64,000 nucleotides of DNA from Leptospira johnsonii (lineage in GTDB: Bacteria > Spirochaetota > Leptospiria > Leptospirales > Leptospiraceae), in contig NZ_BFAY01000002.1 in NCBI RefSeq assembly GCF_003112675.1, forward strand, positions 26,040-90,039, read 5' to 3'. Shown here in pieces: positions 1 to 8,354 of this stretch; the first letter of the stretch is position 1, and each line of letters begins with the position of its first letter. The translations under genes and the position numbers were made by a program. A model generated the notes under the pieces. The model saw only the letters and a list, made by a program, of their open reading frames with translations. It did not search any database and was not told the DNA's origin.

Positions 1-1713
1 TTGGGAATAAGGAGGAACAAAGTTCCAAAGAGAGACCACCTGGTCCACAGAACCTGTGATCGACTCAGGAACCGGGTTCAGATAATCGAATACTGCTTCC
101 GATTCTTCGATAGTTTTTACTACGATCGCTTGAGGATCAGAAGAAATATCGAAACGGTCTGCGATCTCATCGTATAAGTTTACAGATTCGAGATTTTCTA
201 CTAAAAGGTTTCTTCCGTTTACATCGAATTCTACTTTTGGAGCAAAAACTCCGAGCAATAATACTAAAACCAAAACGCTAACGGATAGAAGTCCCGGTCT
301 AGAATAAAATCTTCTTAATAAACCGGAAGGAGTCTGCTGTGCCTCGTTTAAAAGGAAAGCTTTAGAAAGAGAAGGGAACCATTTTAAAAGTAAAGCGATC
401 TGTAACGCTGTCACTCCATACATTGCGATCGCTATCAGAACGATCCCATAGGTTGCAATAATCCCGAACTCGCTGAATCCTCTGAATTCCGAAAAGGAAA
501 GAACTACGAATGCGGAAGTAGTGGTTAATGCAGAGCTAAAAGAAGCGATCCCAGTATGATAGATCGTATCCTTGATCGCTCTAACAATATCCTGCTTTTT
601 AGTAAATTCTTCCCTAAACCTGTATAAAAATTGGATCCCATAGTCAATACCCAGTCCCATCAGGATGGAGCCGATGATACTTGTGATACTATTCAATTGG
701 CCTATGACTAAACCGGTTAACCCGAAGGTCATGAGTAGTCCGCTAAGAAGAGAAAACAGCAGGATTACGATAAAAAGTGGATTACGGAAAAATAATAAAA
801 GTAGAAGACCTATTCCTAAGAAAGAGGCTATTCCGATCGGCTTTAACGCTTTAACCAAGGTCTCGTAATCGTCTTGGTTGAGTTTATAAGCTCCTGTATA
901 ACCCGCGTAAATTCCGTCTTGTTCTATTCCGATGTTTTTTACCACATCTTGGACTTTCTTATCTATTTTTTCCAAGAACTCGATATCTACGAAAGAGCCA
1001 GTAGGCTTGATGAGAACGATAAGCATCCCTTTTTCGGGAGAAATATTATATTCGTCGAATATATCCCTTTTAGCGAGCTTTTGGTATTTGGAAATGATGT
1101 CCGTAAAATCTGGATTATATTCTTCGTTAGTTAGTTTTATGAAGAATGGATTTGCTTTTTCTATTTCGTCGTCAATTTTACGTTTTATTCTTTTACGGAT
1201 CTCTTTTAGATCTTCCGTTTTTAAGAATAGTGGAAGTCTATCCTGTAAAAAGGAAACATTATATCTATAAGAAACATAACGTACCAATTCTTTGTCTTTT
1301 AATACTTCGGCAGCAAGTTTATCAGAGGCTCTTTTGAGAGCGATTTCCCTGGCTTTATAATAGGCGACATTCTTACGTTTTGCCTCGTCTGCTAACTCTA
1401 ATTCTTTCTTTTGAGTTTCAGGATCGCCATTACGTTTGGCCTGGAATGCCTTAGTAAGATGCTCCGTCATTCCCTTATCGTCTTTGAATTTGAGGGCTAC
1501 AGTGTAAAATCCGCTTCCACCGATCATTTCGATCACACGTTTTGTTTGGACAACGGAAGGGTTGTCGGAAGGAAGAAGTTGTAGGTTATCGCTGTTAATG
1601 GAAAGTCTAGTGGCTAAAAAGCCTGAGATCACCAGGAAAATAAATAGAATTGCGGAAGAAGCGGCCGGGTTGGTTAACACCAACTCGGTCGTTTTAGAAA
1701 GAAATTTTCTCAT
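1..1713 (-). CDS. RND/MMPL-family transporter, HpnN-like (C-terminus cut by window edge)
   Basis: A reading frame of 571 codons runs from an ATG at 1713 to the window edge without a stop, so the C-terminal part lies outside. The protein begins MRKFLSKTTELVL, followed by a first membrane segment, a large periplasmic loop of about 270 residues, then a cluster of hydrophobic helices containing GLGIDYGIQFLYRFRE, the typical RND/MMPL TM4 motif, and a second periplasmic domain. The start overlaps the stop of the upstream gene as TGATG, so the two are translationally coupled. Coupling of an RND pump to an MlaC/Ttg2D-like partner is the HpnM/HpnN arrangement that moves hopanoids in alphaproteobacteria. 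A role in lipid or hopanoid export to the outer membrane is inferred; RND superfamily membership is clear. Confidence 0.9.
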   Translation of the reverse strand, partial: MRKFLSKTTELVLTNPAASSAILFIFLVISGFLATRLSINSDNLQLLPSDNPSVVQTKRVIEMIGGSGFYTVALKFKDDKGMTEHLTKAFQAKRNGDPETQKKELELADEAKRKNVAYYKAREIALKRASDKLAAEVLKDKELVRYVSYRYNVSFLQDRLPLFLKTEDLKEIRKRIKRKIDDEIEKANPFFIKLTNEEYNPDFTDIISKYQKLAKRDIFDEYNISPEKGMLIVLIKPTGSFVDIEFLEKIDKKVQDVVKNIGIEQDGIYAGYTGAYKLNQDDYETLVKALKPIGIASFLGIGLLLLLFFRNPLFIVILLFSLLSGLLMTFGLTGLVIGQLNSITSIIGSILMGLGIDYGIQFLYRFREEFTKKQDIVRAIKDTIYHTGIASFSSALTTTSAFVVLSFSEFRGFSEFGIIATYGIVLIAIAMYGVTALQIALLLKWFPSLSKAFLLNEAQQTPSGLLRRFYSRPGLLSVSVLVLVLLLGVFAPKVEFDVNGRNLLVENLESVNLYDEIADRFDISSDPQAIVVKTIEESEAVFDYLNPVPESITGSVDQVVSLWNFVPPYSQ

Positions 1714-2297
1714 CAGTTTTTAGCTGCTTTTTGTATTAGGGCGATAGTCCCCTTGATTCCGTTTTTCTTAATAGACGGTTCTATATTTTTAGTGCGGTTG
1801 ATCTCAGTAGCCAGTTTACCTTCTGTCTCGAAATCGCTGATGTACCAAGCGCCTTCGGACTCCGAAAGTATCCAGGCAAACTTGATCTGGTCGGAACCTT
1901 TATAAAGAATGGAGGAGCCAATTCTCGCTTGTTTGACATTCACACTCGGTTTGTCGTAAGTGATATCGATCTTATCAAAATATTTTAATGCGATTGGGAA
2001 GGCCTTGTTCACTATGTATTCGGAGATCGCATCTTCGAACTCCTTTCTTTCCGCAGCGGAAATTTTATGATCTCCGATGAGTTTTTCGGAGAACTTTCCG
2101 ACATGGACTAGAGCCAAAGCCTTGTCGTTCTTTTTATAACGGATAAAGCCGATCAATTTTTTAACGGCGGATAACGTCTGCTCTTCTGCCGAAACTTCCG
2201 GAGAAGTATTTTGGGGCTCGTTAGTAGTTTGGGAATCCTGGGCGAAAAGAAGACCCGAGGAAAGTAAACAAAACAATAAAATTTGAAATAGTTTCAC
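1713..2297 (-). CDS. MlaC/Ttg2D/HpnM-like periplasmic lipid-binding protein
   Basis: This is a 194-residue exported protein with a GTG start, TTAGGT ribosome binding site and a signal peptide ending near LLFAQD. The body matches the toluene-tolerance (MlaC, PF05494) pattern: an early helical region, a central segment ending in YFDKIDITYDKP, and a C-terminal part with WYISDFETEGKLATE and NG..GTIALIQK, close to the usual 'V.DV..EGVSL..N+R..F' region of MlaC. MlaC proteins shuttle phospholipids across the periplasm; HpnM is the variant paired with an RND pump. Its stop overlaps the start of the RND gene, supporting a two-gene operon. The family call is fairly secure; the ligand is unknown. Confidence 0.8.
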   Translation of the reverse strand: MKLFQILLFCLLSSGLLFAQDSQTTNEPQNTSPEVSAEEQTLSAVKKLIGFIRYKKNDKALALVHVGKFSEKLIGDHKISAAERKEFEDAISEYIVNKAFPIALKYFDKIDITYDKPSVNVKQARIGSSILYKGSDQIKFAWILSESEGAWYISDFETEGKLATEINRTKNIEPSIKKNGIKGTIALIQKAAKN

Positions 2298-2417
2298 AGA
2301 TATTACCTAAGGAAGGATGGGCCCGGGAATTTTACAATCAGGTAAAAACAGACTGCATACTGGCCGGATAAATTTACAGTAATGGAAGGGGAAGGCTTAA
2401 GTCAACGGAAATTAGAC

Positions 2418-3230
2418 TTAATTCGGGCGGACAAAATCGTAAGCTTGGCTTCCACAAGAAAATGATAAAACTTTCGGTGTTAGGCAACTCAAGATCAGAG
2501 GATGTTTCGCATTATATTGTTCTACTAAAATTTGGGTAGTATGTTCTTTTGCAAGGTCTGCCGCCCAATCATGATAACTGATGGGGATCCCGGGCAGAAC
2601 GACTTTCATACTTCTATGGCTGTCGGAGGCATCCTTGTTCAAACAGGCATGGGTTGCAAAAGTGTAATTACCATGAAGACCTGCATCTGCATCAAAACAA
2701 TCTCCTGCTTCTTCCGTATGTTCAACGATGGGAAGAAGATTAAAATAGCCTGTTTGGATCTCTTTCATACTTAAAAAGATCCAAGGATGTTCTATAGGAG
2801 CAAGTATGCTCACCATCGGATAATTTTCCGCCCAATTGGAGTGAGAATAAAAATCCTGAGCTATATGTAATGCCATTCCTAATTTAATAAGCCCGGTGAT
2901 ATGATTGGACTCCCTATAAGAATCGTCCTTTAATGTTCTGAATCGATCCGCACATCCCAGAATATTATCATTATCGCAATGATATGCGTCATTGTTCATG
3001 AAAGCTGCATCCGCTCTTAAGTTACCTTGAACGATTAGTTCCATACAATCCGCTCTTAGATCCCAGTTTGTCGTATTCGCAAACTCCAAAAATGCTTCCT
3101 GGGTGATACTCGTGTGAGTATGCGGGCCCTTCTTCCCAAATGCTCTTAAGGGAGAAAGAGAAGCTATAAAATATGCGGAGAAACCAAGCGCCAAAAATTT
3201 TAGAAAAACAAAGTTAGTCTTACTGCTCAT
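2418..3230 (-). CDS. Secreted HET-C / zinc phospholipase C-fold protein
   Basis: The protein has 270 residues from an ATG at 3230; a TTG at 3242 would add four residues but lies in the loop of a palindrome and is less likely. An N-terminal hydrophobic signal segment is followed by HTHTSITQEAFLEF, NDAYHCDND and ALHIAQDFYSHSNWAE. The last motif is the hallmark of HET-C-like proteins and resembles the zinc-binding helices of phospholipase C and S1/P1 nucleases (His-rich, Asp before Phe-Tyr-Ser-His). Several Cys near the C-terminus suggest disulfides outside the cytoplasm. Substrate is unknown; a zinc-dependent lipase or nuclease-fold enzyme is an inference from motifs. A perfect inverted repeat covers its start codon. 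Confidence 0.7.
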   Translation of the reverse strand: MSSKTNFVFLKFLALGFSAYFIASLSPLRAFGKKGPHTHTSITQEAFLEFANTTNWDLRADCMELIVQGNLRADAAFMNNDAYHCDNDNILGCADRFRTLKDDSYRESNHITGLIKLGMALHIAQDFYSHSNWAENYPMVSILAPIEHPWIFLSMKEIQTGYFNLLPIVEHTEEAGDCFDADAGLHGNYTFATHACLNKDASDSHRSMKVVLPGIPISYHDWAADLAKEHTTQILVEQYNAKHPLILSCLTPKVLSFSCGSQAYDFVRPN

Positions 3231-3259
3231 ATATGTAATCAAGCAATTACATATATGAG
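3226..3259. promoter_or_regulatory. Perfect 14-bp inverted repeat over the start of the HET-C-like gene
   Basis: The left arm at 3226-3239 (CTCATATATGTAAT) and right arm at 3246-3259 are exact reverse complements separated by CAAGCA. The ATG at 3230-3228 lies inside the left arm. There is no T-run, so it does not look like a terminator. It could be an operator or an mRNA hairpin hiding the start codon. No other ribosome binding site is visible for this gene. Confidence 0.6.
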
Positions 3260-3409
3260 ACCTTGGATCTTTTCTAAGTACGCAAATAATTACATGATCA
3301 CTAAGAAAAAATTACATTCTGTTTCGGACGCAGGTCGAGACCGAAGTGTATAGAATATATTCTAATTTTTTAATATTTAGGGTGTGAGGTATTTCGTGTG
3401 ACTTTAGGA

Positions 3410-4042
3410 TCAGGAGCCGTTCTTTTTCCAATCCAAGATCCCTTTGGATTCGAAATATTCCAGATCTTGGACATCATCCAGGTCGGATAATACCGGAAGA
3501 AGTCCCACTTGTTTTCTGGCCCATTGTAGCTTTTCCAAACTTCTTGCAAAAACAGTTTCAGTACTCCATTCTATTCCATGAAAAAGTTCGGGAGTATCCG
3601 ACTTGAGTCCTACTAGATAATAACCTCCGTCTTTCGCCGGCCCTAAAACAACGTCTTTATGATCTAAGATCTGATATGCTTCTTTGAGATGTAGTAGGTC
3701 CAACTCGGGACAATCGCTTCCGATCAGTATTGCAGGACCCGAACCGTTCTGGAAACAATACAGGAATGCGTTTCTCATCTTTTCCCCCAGATCCTTTCCT
3801 TCTTGTTTACGGATGAGTAATGGAGAATGTCCCCAACTTCCTAGATCGGATGGATTTGGAAGATAAGAATCGAACCAAAGGACCTTAGGAATATCCAAGT
3901 CTTTGCAGGCGGTTCTGGTTTTTTCAACCAGGGCTTGGTATACTTCCAGTGCGGCTTCTTCTCCTATGTCTTTGGCCAAGCGTGTTTTCACTTTTCCCGG
4001 GACTGGATTTTTTAGGAATATATTCAAGATGGGACCTTTCAT
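3410..4042 (-). CDS. TIGR04282/DUF2064-family glycosyltransferase-like protein
   Basis: The product has 210 residues. The N-terminus contains NIFLKNPVPGKVKTRLAK, the GT-A/nucleotidyltransferase-like entry motif of the DUF2064 family, followed by AILIGSDCPEL (DxD-type metal site region) and VLGPAKDGGYYLVGL. These are the three diagnostic blocks of the TIGR04282 family, annotated as arsenosugar-biosynthesis-type glycosyltransferases and related to the CofC guanylyltransferase. GGAGA lies five bases before the ATG. The gene stands alone here, without arsenic genes, so the arsenosugar role is not supported by context. Confidence 0.85.
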   Translation of the reverse strand: MKGPILNIFLKNPVPGKVKTRLAKDIGEEAALEVYQALVEKTRTACKDLDIPKVLWFDSYLPNPSDLGSWGHSPLLIRKQEGKDLGEKMRNAFLYCFQNGSGPAILIGSDCPELDLLHLKEAYQILDHKDVVLGPAKDGGYYLVGLKSDTPELFHGIEWSTETVFARSLEKLQWARKQVGLLPVLSDLDDVQDLEYFESKGILDWKKNGS

Positions 4043-4225
4043 TTTTGTCTCCAGGATGTTATGATATTACGCATCTATTCCTTGGGGGACGTTTTTTCCA
4101 AGGATTTACTGAAATAAGGCTATCCTCAGATAGCAAGAATTAATAATTAGAACAAGCTCTTTAAATTCAAAACGATATGAAAAAAATAAAGTCTCAAATG
4201 TTCATTATTCTATAAGGAGATACTT

Positions 4226-4411
4226 ATGATCTTAAATCTAAAAAGAGGGATTCTACTTATTAGCTTGGGGATCATCCTGACTGGACTAGTCGGGACCGCC
4301 TGCGCACCGGGAGGAAAAGACCCGTTCATCCCTCTCTTCAATTTCGGATACCAATTGGAAAAAAGTAAAACCGGATTTTTTATTATCGTTCCGAGAGGAA
4401 TAGCACAGTGA
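4226..4411 (+). CDS. Small exported lipoprotein candidate
   Basis: A 61-residue protein has a strong AAGGAG site before its ATG, a hydrophobic N-terminal segment (residues 9-25) and a Cys at about 26 in LVGTAC, a relaxed spirochaete-type lipobox. The mature part would be only about 36 residues. The stop overlaps the GTG start of the next gene (GTGA), so the two are probably co-translated. No family was recognised. The good ribosome binding site and overlap are the main reasons to believe it is real. Confidence 0.65.
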   Translation: MILNLKRGILLISLGIILTGLVGTACAPGGKDPFIPLFNFGYQLEKSKTGFFIIVPRGIAQ

Positions 4412-5622
4412 AATTACAAAATCGTCGTTCTATACTTCCTAAAGTCGTTTTGGCTTTATTGGTTTTTTTCGGGATCACCGCGGGTTTTAAGTTTAACTTC
4501 GGGGCCAAGAAGGAAAAAAATCATATTCCGTTTTCTTTAAATGTTTCTCTACTTAAACCATTGCACGCATCTGCGGACGAATGGGGTTTTGTGAGAGGAT
4601 CTGCTTCCTGGGCCCGTGGAAATTCACTCTTTATGGATGATGTGATTGGTTCGATCCAATCGAATCCTGGGATTGTTTTTTTAGCAAGTCAACCTGGAGG
4701 ACTCGTGCAGAATAATTTCTCCACTACTTCCGGAACAGATTTTACGATCTCTATTAAGTTGGGAGGAACATTCACTGCTTCTTCCACTGCGTATACTGGC
4801 ACTAAGACATTCTCCAATTATTTGGAATTGAGAAACGAAGGTACAACTGGCACCGCAGATATCGCGCTACAATTCTATTGGGACGATAATCCTAGAGACT
4901 CTACACAAGACGGTGCTCTCGTGCGATACCGTTTGCAAATGTTGAACCCTTCTCAAGATGGTGGCTCCTCAGCGGACATTGAAAGTTATGTATATTCTCC
5001 GGATGTAACTGCTGGCGGATTTTACGATACTGCAGGATTTCCGAACCAAGGATTGGTACAAGTATATTCTTGGGATAATAAATTAGCGAACGATTCTGAG
5101 ATCGGAAATAATGCAACAAAAGGAAGAGTGATCTTGGAAGAAATGGACAATCGTACCGTTTTCTGCTTCAAGACAGTGGTTAGAATTCTTGGAACTGCAG
5201 ACTTAATGCCTACAGCTTATCCGAATGAAGGGTTCTGTAATAACGCTTCCGCTAATAATGAATATTATAAATTAGCTTATAGCCAAAAGCTTACAGGCGA
5301 TCTAGAAGTTACTGCAAAGTCTGGTTGGGAAGAACCGTCAGGAGCAACTTTGTCTACTGGTGACGGAAGTCTTTGCGGAACCATCGTCTCCTTGAATTAT
5401 GGATTGTTTAATATGAATGGATTTGTGAAGGATTTTGTAGATGCTTCTGCTATCCCTTCTAATTATGTTCAATCAACTCGTGTGGATAATCTTTACGCAA
5501 GGATTGGAACTTCTGGTAAGTCCGGAGATTCGGGTGACGATAAATCAGTTCTTTGGGACGATTTGAGAAAGTCTACTATTGATGCTTTGGATATAGTGTT
5601 CGAGAATTCTCCGACTTTGTAA
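4408..5622 (+). CDS. Exported hypothetical protein, Leptospira-type
   Basis: The product has 404 residues from a GTG start that overlaps the preceding small gene. Residues 12-30 form a signal or anchor segment (VVLALLVFFGITAGF). The rest is rich in Gly, Ser, Thr, Asn and aromatic residues and looks like an extracytoplasmic beta-rich protein: it includes WGFVRGSASWARGN and a middle section of alternating strands. Four Cys occur in the C-terminal half. No enzymatic motif or known domain was recognised. A strong hairpin terminator follows immediately, closing a two-gene unit. Confidence 0.75.
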   Translation: MKLQNRRSILPKVVLALLVFFGITAGFKFNFGAKKEKNHIPFSLNVSLLKPLHASADEWGFVRGSASWARGNSLFMDDVIGSIQSNPGIVFLASQPGGLVQNNFSTTSGTDFTISIKLGGTFTASSTAYTGTKTFSNYLELRNEGTTGTADIALQFYWDDNPRDSTQDGALVRYRLQMLNPSQDGGSSADIESYVYSPDVTAGGFYDTAGFPNQGLVQVYSWDNKLANDSEIGNNATKGRVILEEMDNRTVFCFKTVVRILGTADLMPTAYPNEGFCNNASANNEYYKLAYSQKLTGDLEVTAKSGWEEPSGATLSTGDGSLCGTIVSLNYGLFNMNGFVKDFVDASAIPSNYVQSTRVDNLYARIGTSGKSGDSGDDKSVLWDDLRKSTIDALDIVFENSPTL

Positions 5623-5650
5623 GAATCTCCTCCATTTCTTCTCACCAAAA

Positions 5651-5681
5651 ACAAAAACCCCCGGATCCCGGGGGTTTTTGT
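5651..5681. terminator. Bidirectional intrinsic terminator
   Basis: Perfect 14-bp arms (ACAAAAACCCCCGG at 5651-5664 and its complement at 5668-5681) surround an ATC loop. The outer pairs are A-runs and T-runs on both strands, so it can end transcription of the converging genes on either side. Confidence 0.92.
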
Positions 5682-5711
5682 TTATAAGCGGCGAAGTGAA
5701 TATAGTACTGA

Positions 5712-7046
5712 TTAAGCGGCTCTACTCTGGATCTCTTTTGCTGGATCTATGTCCTTCCATTCTGTAAACAGGTGTCTTTGGGAAAAAAACCATGCAAGTG
5801 AAAGTGCACCGAATCCTGCTGCGATAAACGCTGTTCCTGTAGAAACTCCTAAAAGGAATGCAGTTCCTACCAAGAGTGCAATTCGCACAGGTTCTAAATA
5901 CAATGTCCAGCGTTTCAGATCTAAGATCCCTCCTACAGTTGTTAAGGAGAATATACTGAAGAAGAAGATCAGATACAATAGTCCAGTCGGAATAGTATTT
6001 ACTTTTACCAACATGGAGAATGTTCCGACCAATGTAAGAACAAACCAGGTCACTGCATAAGCGGTTAAACTCTTGGTAAGAGTTACATCATATTTTTTGA
6101 ATGTTTTTTCGTCCACTTCAGGGATAGGATATTGTCCTCCTAGATCCTGTGGTCTCCATCCTGGCATTGCTAAGAATGCTTTGATCTTATCGGACCAACG
6201 AGGGCTTTGTTTTGCCTGCTCCCACATCTCTACCCAGTAATGAACATTCGCCCATAATGGATTGAAGCTGCGAAGAGGTTTGACTGTTCCGTAAACTGGC
6301 GTTTCTTCTTCTGCTTGGAAAGTTCCGAACCATTTATCAAAAACGATCAATGTTCCGCCATGGTTTCTATCGATATACTTAGGATTGATCCCGTGGTGAA
6401 CTCTGTGATGGGAAGGTGTATTGAATACTGCCTCGAACCATTTTGGGAATTTATCGATTGCTTTTGTATGGATCCAGAATTGATAGATCAAATTTAATTG
6501 CCCGTTCAGGACCATTACGATGGGAGAAAATCCTATGATTGCTAATGGAATATAGAAGATCCAAGTGAAAAGTCCATGAAAGCTTGCCTGACGTAACGCA
6601 ACAGTCAAATTATATTCTTCACTTTGATGGTGAACAACATGTCCCGCCCAAAGGAAATTGACTTCATGACTTAATCTATGGAGCCAATAATAAGCCAGAT
6701 CATATAGAACGAAACAGGTGACCCAAACTGCTATAACGATTGTCCAAGCCCAGGTAGAAGCGGAAAGACCCAATACTTCGGAAGAAGGCATCCAAGAAAC
6801 AGGCTCGCTCGGCCAAGAAGGAAGATTGAATATTCTCCAATTCTCATACACCCAAAGATAGGCGAAAAATGTAATCGTCTTAAAAATGATCCCGAAAATT
6901 TGACTAGCGATCCCAGCGCTAAGATCGTTGATCGAATCGTTCAGACGATAGAGTTTTCTTTTATGATACCAGGAGAATGCGAGCTCTAACCCGATCAGCA
7001 AAAAGAAAAACGGAATTGCGATTGTGATAAGATTTATTTTTTCCAT
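5712..7046 (-). CDS. Membrane fatty-acid/sterol hydroxylase family, AGMO-like
   Basis: The product has 444 residues. It carries the eight-histidine di-iron pattern of the fatty acid hydroxylase superfamily (PF04116): HRLSHE, HVVHHQSEEYN, then HHRVHHG and NHGG. The stretch EEYNLTVALRQAS closely resembles animal alkylglycerol monooxygenase (TMEM195), so an ether-lipid or alkylglycerol-type hydroxylase is more likely than a sterol desaturase. Hydrophobic segments flank the His motifs and a further four or so C-terminal segments extend it beyond the minimal family length. It converges on the 4408-5622 gene across a shared terminator. The electron donor and true lipid substrate are unknown. Confidence 0.88.
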   Translation of the reverse strand: MEKINLITIAIPFFFLLIGLELAFSWYHKRKLYRLNDSINDLSAGIASQIFGIIFKTITFFAYLWVYENWRIFNLPSWPSEPVSWMPSSEVLGLSASTWAWTIVIAVWVTCFVLYDLAYYWLHRLSHEVNFLWAGHVVHHQSEEYNLTVALRQASFHGLFTWIFYIPLAIIGFSPIVMVLNGQLNLIYQFWIHTKAIDKFPKWFEAVFNTPSHHRVHHGINPKYIDRNHGGTLIVFDKWFGTFQAEEETPVYGTVKPLRSFNPLWANVHYWVEMWEQAKQSPRWSDKIKAFLAMPGWRPQDLGGQYPIPEVDEKTFKKYDVTLTKSLTAYAVTWFVLTLVGTFSMLVKVNTIPTGLLYLIFFFSIFSLTTVGGILDLKRWTLYLEPVRIALLVGTAFLLGVSTGTAFIAAGFGALSLAWFFSQRHLFTEWKDIDPAKEIQSRAA

Positions 7047-7215
7047 AATACAAGCCGGTTAACCTCTATCATTCCTCGTTCAGAAACTAGGTCAATCCAA
7101 AACTAAAACAGACTCCAGATCGGAAATTTTTTACCTATCGATTGTGTGAAAAAAACTAACTCGTTCGAGGTATGCAGGTTGACTAAATTTAGAACGATGT
7201 CTTAGTTCCTACCTT

Positions 7216-8277
7216 ATGGCAGAATCTAAGTGGATGATTTATGGAGCGAACGGTTACACAGGTGAACTGATCGCAAGAAGAGCAGTGTCTCGAGGTTTAA
7301 AACCAGTACTAGCAGGAAGAAGCAGAGGCAAAATTGAAGAGCTCGCAAACGAACTGCGTTTAGAATATAAAATTTTCGATTTAAATAATACAAACGAGGT
7401 CGGCTCGAATATCCAAGGATTCCAACTCGTTCTACATTGTGCGGGACCTTTTACTCAAACCTCTGTTCCGATGGCCAAGGCATGTATTTCTAAAAAAGTC
7501 CATTATCTGGATATCACTGGAGAAATTCCTGTGTATGAATCTCTGCAAGCTTTAGGAGAAGAAGCGGAGAAAGCAGGAGTTCTTCTTTTGCCTGGGGTGG
7601 GATTTGATATTGTTCCTACAGATTGTCTAGCTTCTTCTTTAAAAGAATCTCTTTCTAAGCCTAAGTTTTTGGAACTTGCATTCGTAGGATTGAGTGAGGT
7701 TTCTCCTGGAACTATGAAAAGTGCACTCGCGCAATTGCCTTACGGCTCTAAGGTAAGAAGGGACGGGCAAATGGTTGGAGTTCCTCATCTGAGCAGAAGT
7801 AGGGAAGTCATCGCAGGTGGGAAAACCTACAAGGTGTACGGGATCCCTTGGGGAGACGTATTCACCGCATATATTTCTACAGGTATCCCGAATATTGACG
7901 TGTATACGGATATTCCTTCCGGACAGGTGAATGCGTTACGCTATTTTAAACCGATCATTTCTTTATTAAAAATTCCTTTTGTATTAAAAGGAGTCCAGGC
8001 CTTGGTAGGAAAAACGATTAAGGGCCCGGGAGAAAGAACAAGGACCCTGGTCAAAACGACTGTATGGGGAGAAGTTCGATCCGAAGAAGGAAAAAAGTCT
8101 ACGAAAGTTTTAGAATGCAAAGAAGGCTACGAATTCACAGTGGAATCATCACTTGCTGCGGTTTCTAAGGTACTTTCCGGAAAAGGTGGAAAAGGATTTA
8201 AGACCCCGAGCCTTGCTTTTGGTTCCGAATTCGTTTTAGAAATTCCTGGATCTAAATGGAAAGATATTTCAAATTGA
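7216..8277 (+). CDS. Saccharopine dehydrogenase-like NAD(P)-binding oxidoreductase
   Basis: The product has 353 residues. It starts with a Rossmann motif, WMIYGANGYTGELIARRA, and continues with LAGRSRGKIEELA and HCAGPFTQTSVPMAKACI, the arrangement of the saccharopine dehydrogenase NADP-binding family (PF03435) and of trans-acting enoyl reductases of actinobacterial lipid synthesis. No strong ribosome binding site precedes the ATG at 7216; an in-frame ATG at 7234 is the alternative. It lies beside a lipid hydroxylase in the opposite direction. Most family members of this type lack known substrates, so only an oxidoreductase call is made. Confidence 0.82.
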   Translation: MAESKWMIYGANGYTGELIARRAVSRGLKPVLAGRSRGKIEELANELRLEYKIFDLNNTNEVGSNIQGFQLVLHCAGPFTQTSVPMAKACISKKVHYLDITGEIPVYESLQALGEEAEKAGVLLLPGVGFDIVPTDCLASSLKESLSKPKFLELAFVGLSEVSPGTMKSALAQLPYGSKVRRDGQMVGVPHLSRSREVIAGGKTYKVYGIPWGDVFTAYISTGIPNIDVYTDIPSGQVNALRYFKPIISLLKIPFVLKGVQALVGKTIKGPGERTRTLVKTTVWGEVRSEEGKKSTKVLECKEGYEFTVESSLAAVSKVLSGKGGKGFKTPSLAFGSEFVLEIPGSKWKDISN

Positions 8278-8354
8278 ATAGAGTCTCTTTCTTTCGATCT
8301 GGAATTTATTCTTTACATTCTTCTTCATACTTTTAGATTAAAAAGAGATCTATC

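Noticed and set aside
665..1337. Four plus-strand open frames near the window start
   Set aside because: They lie antisense to the RND transporter frame, which is open and coherent across the whole stretch with clear membrane motifs. Their translations have no recognisable pattern.
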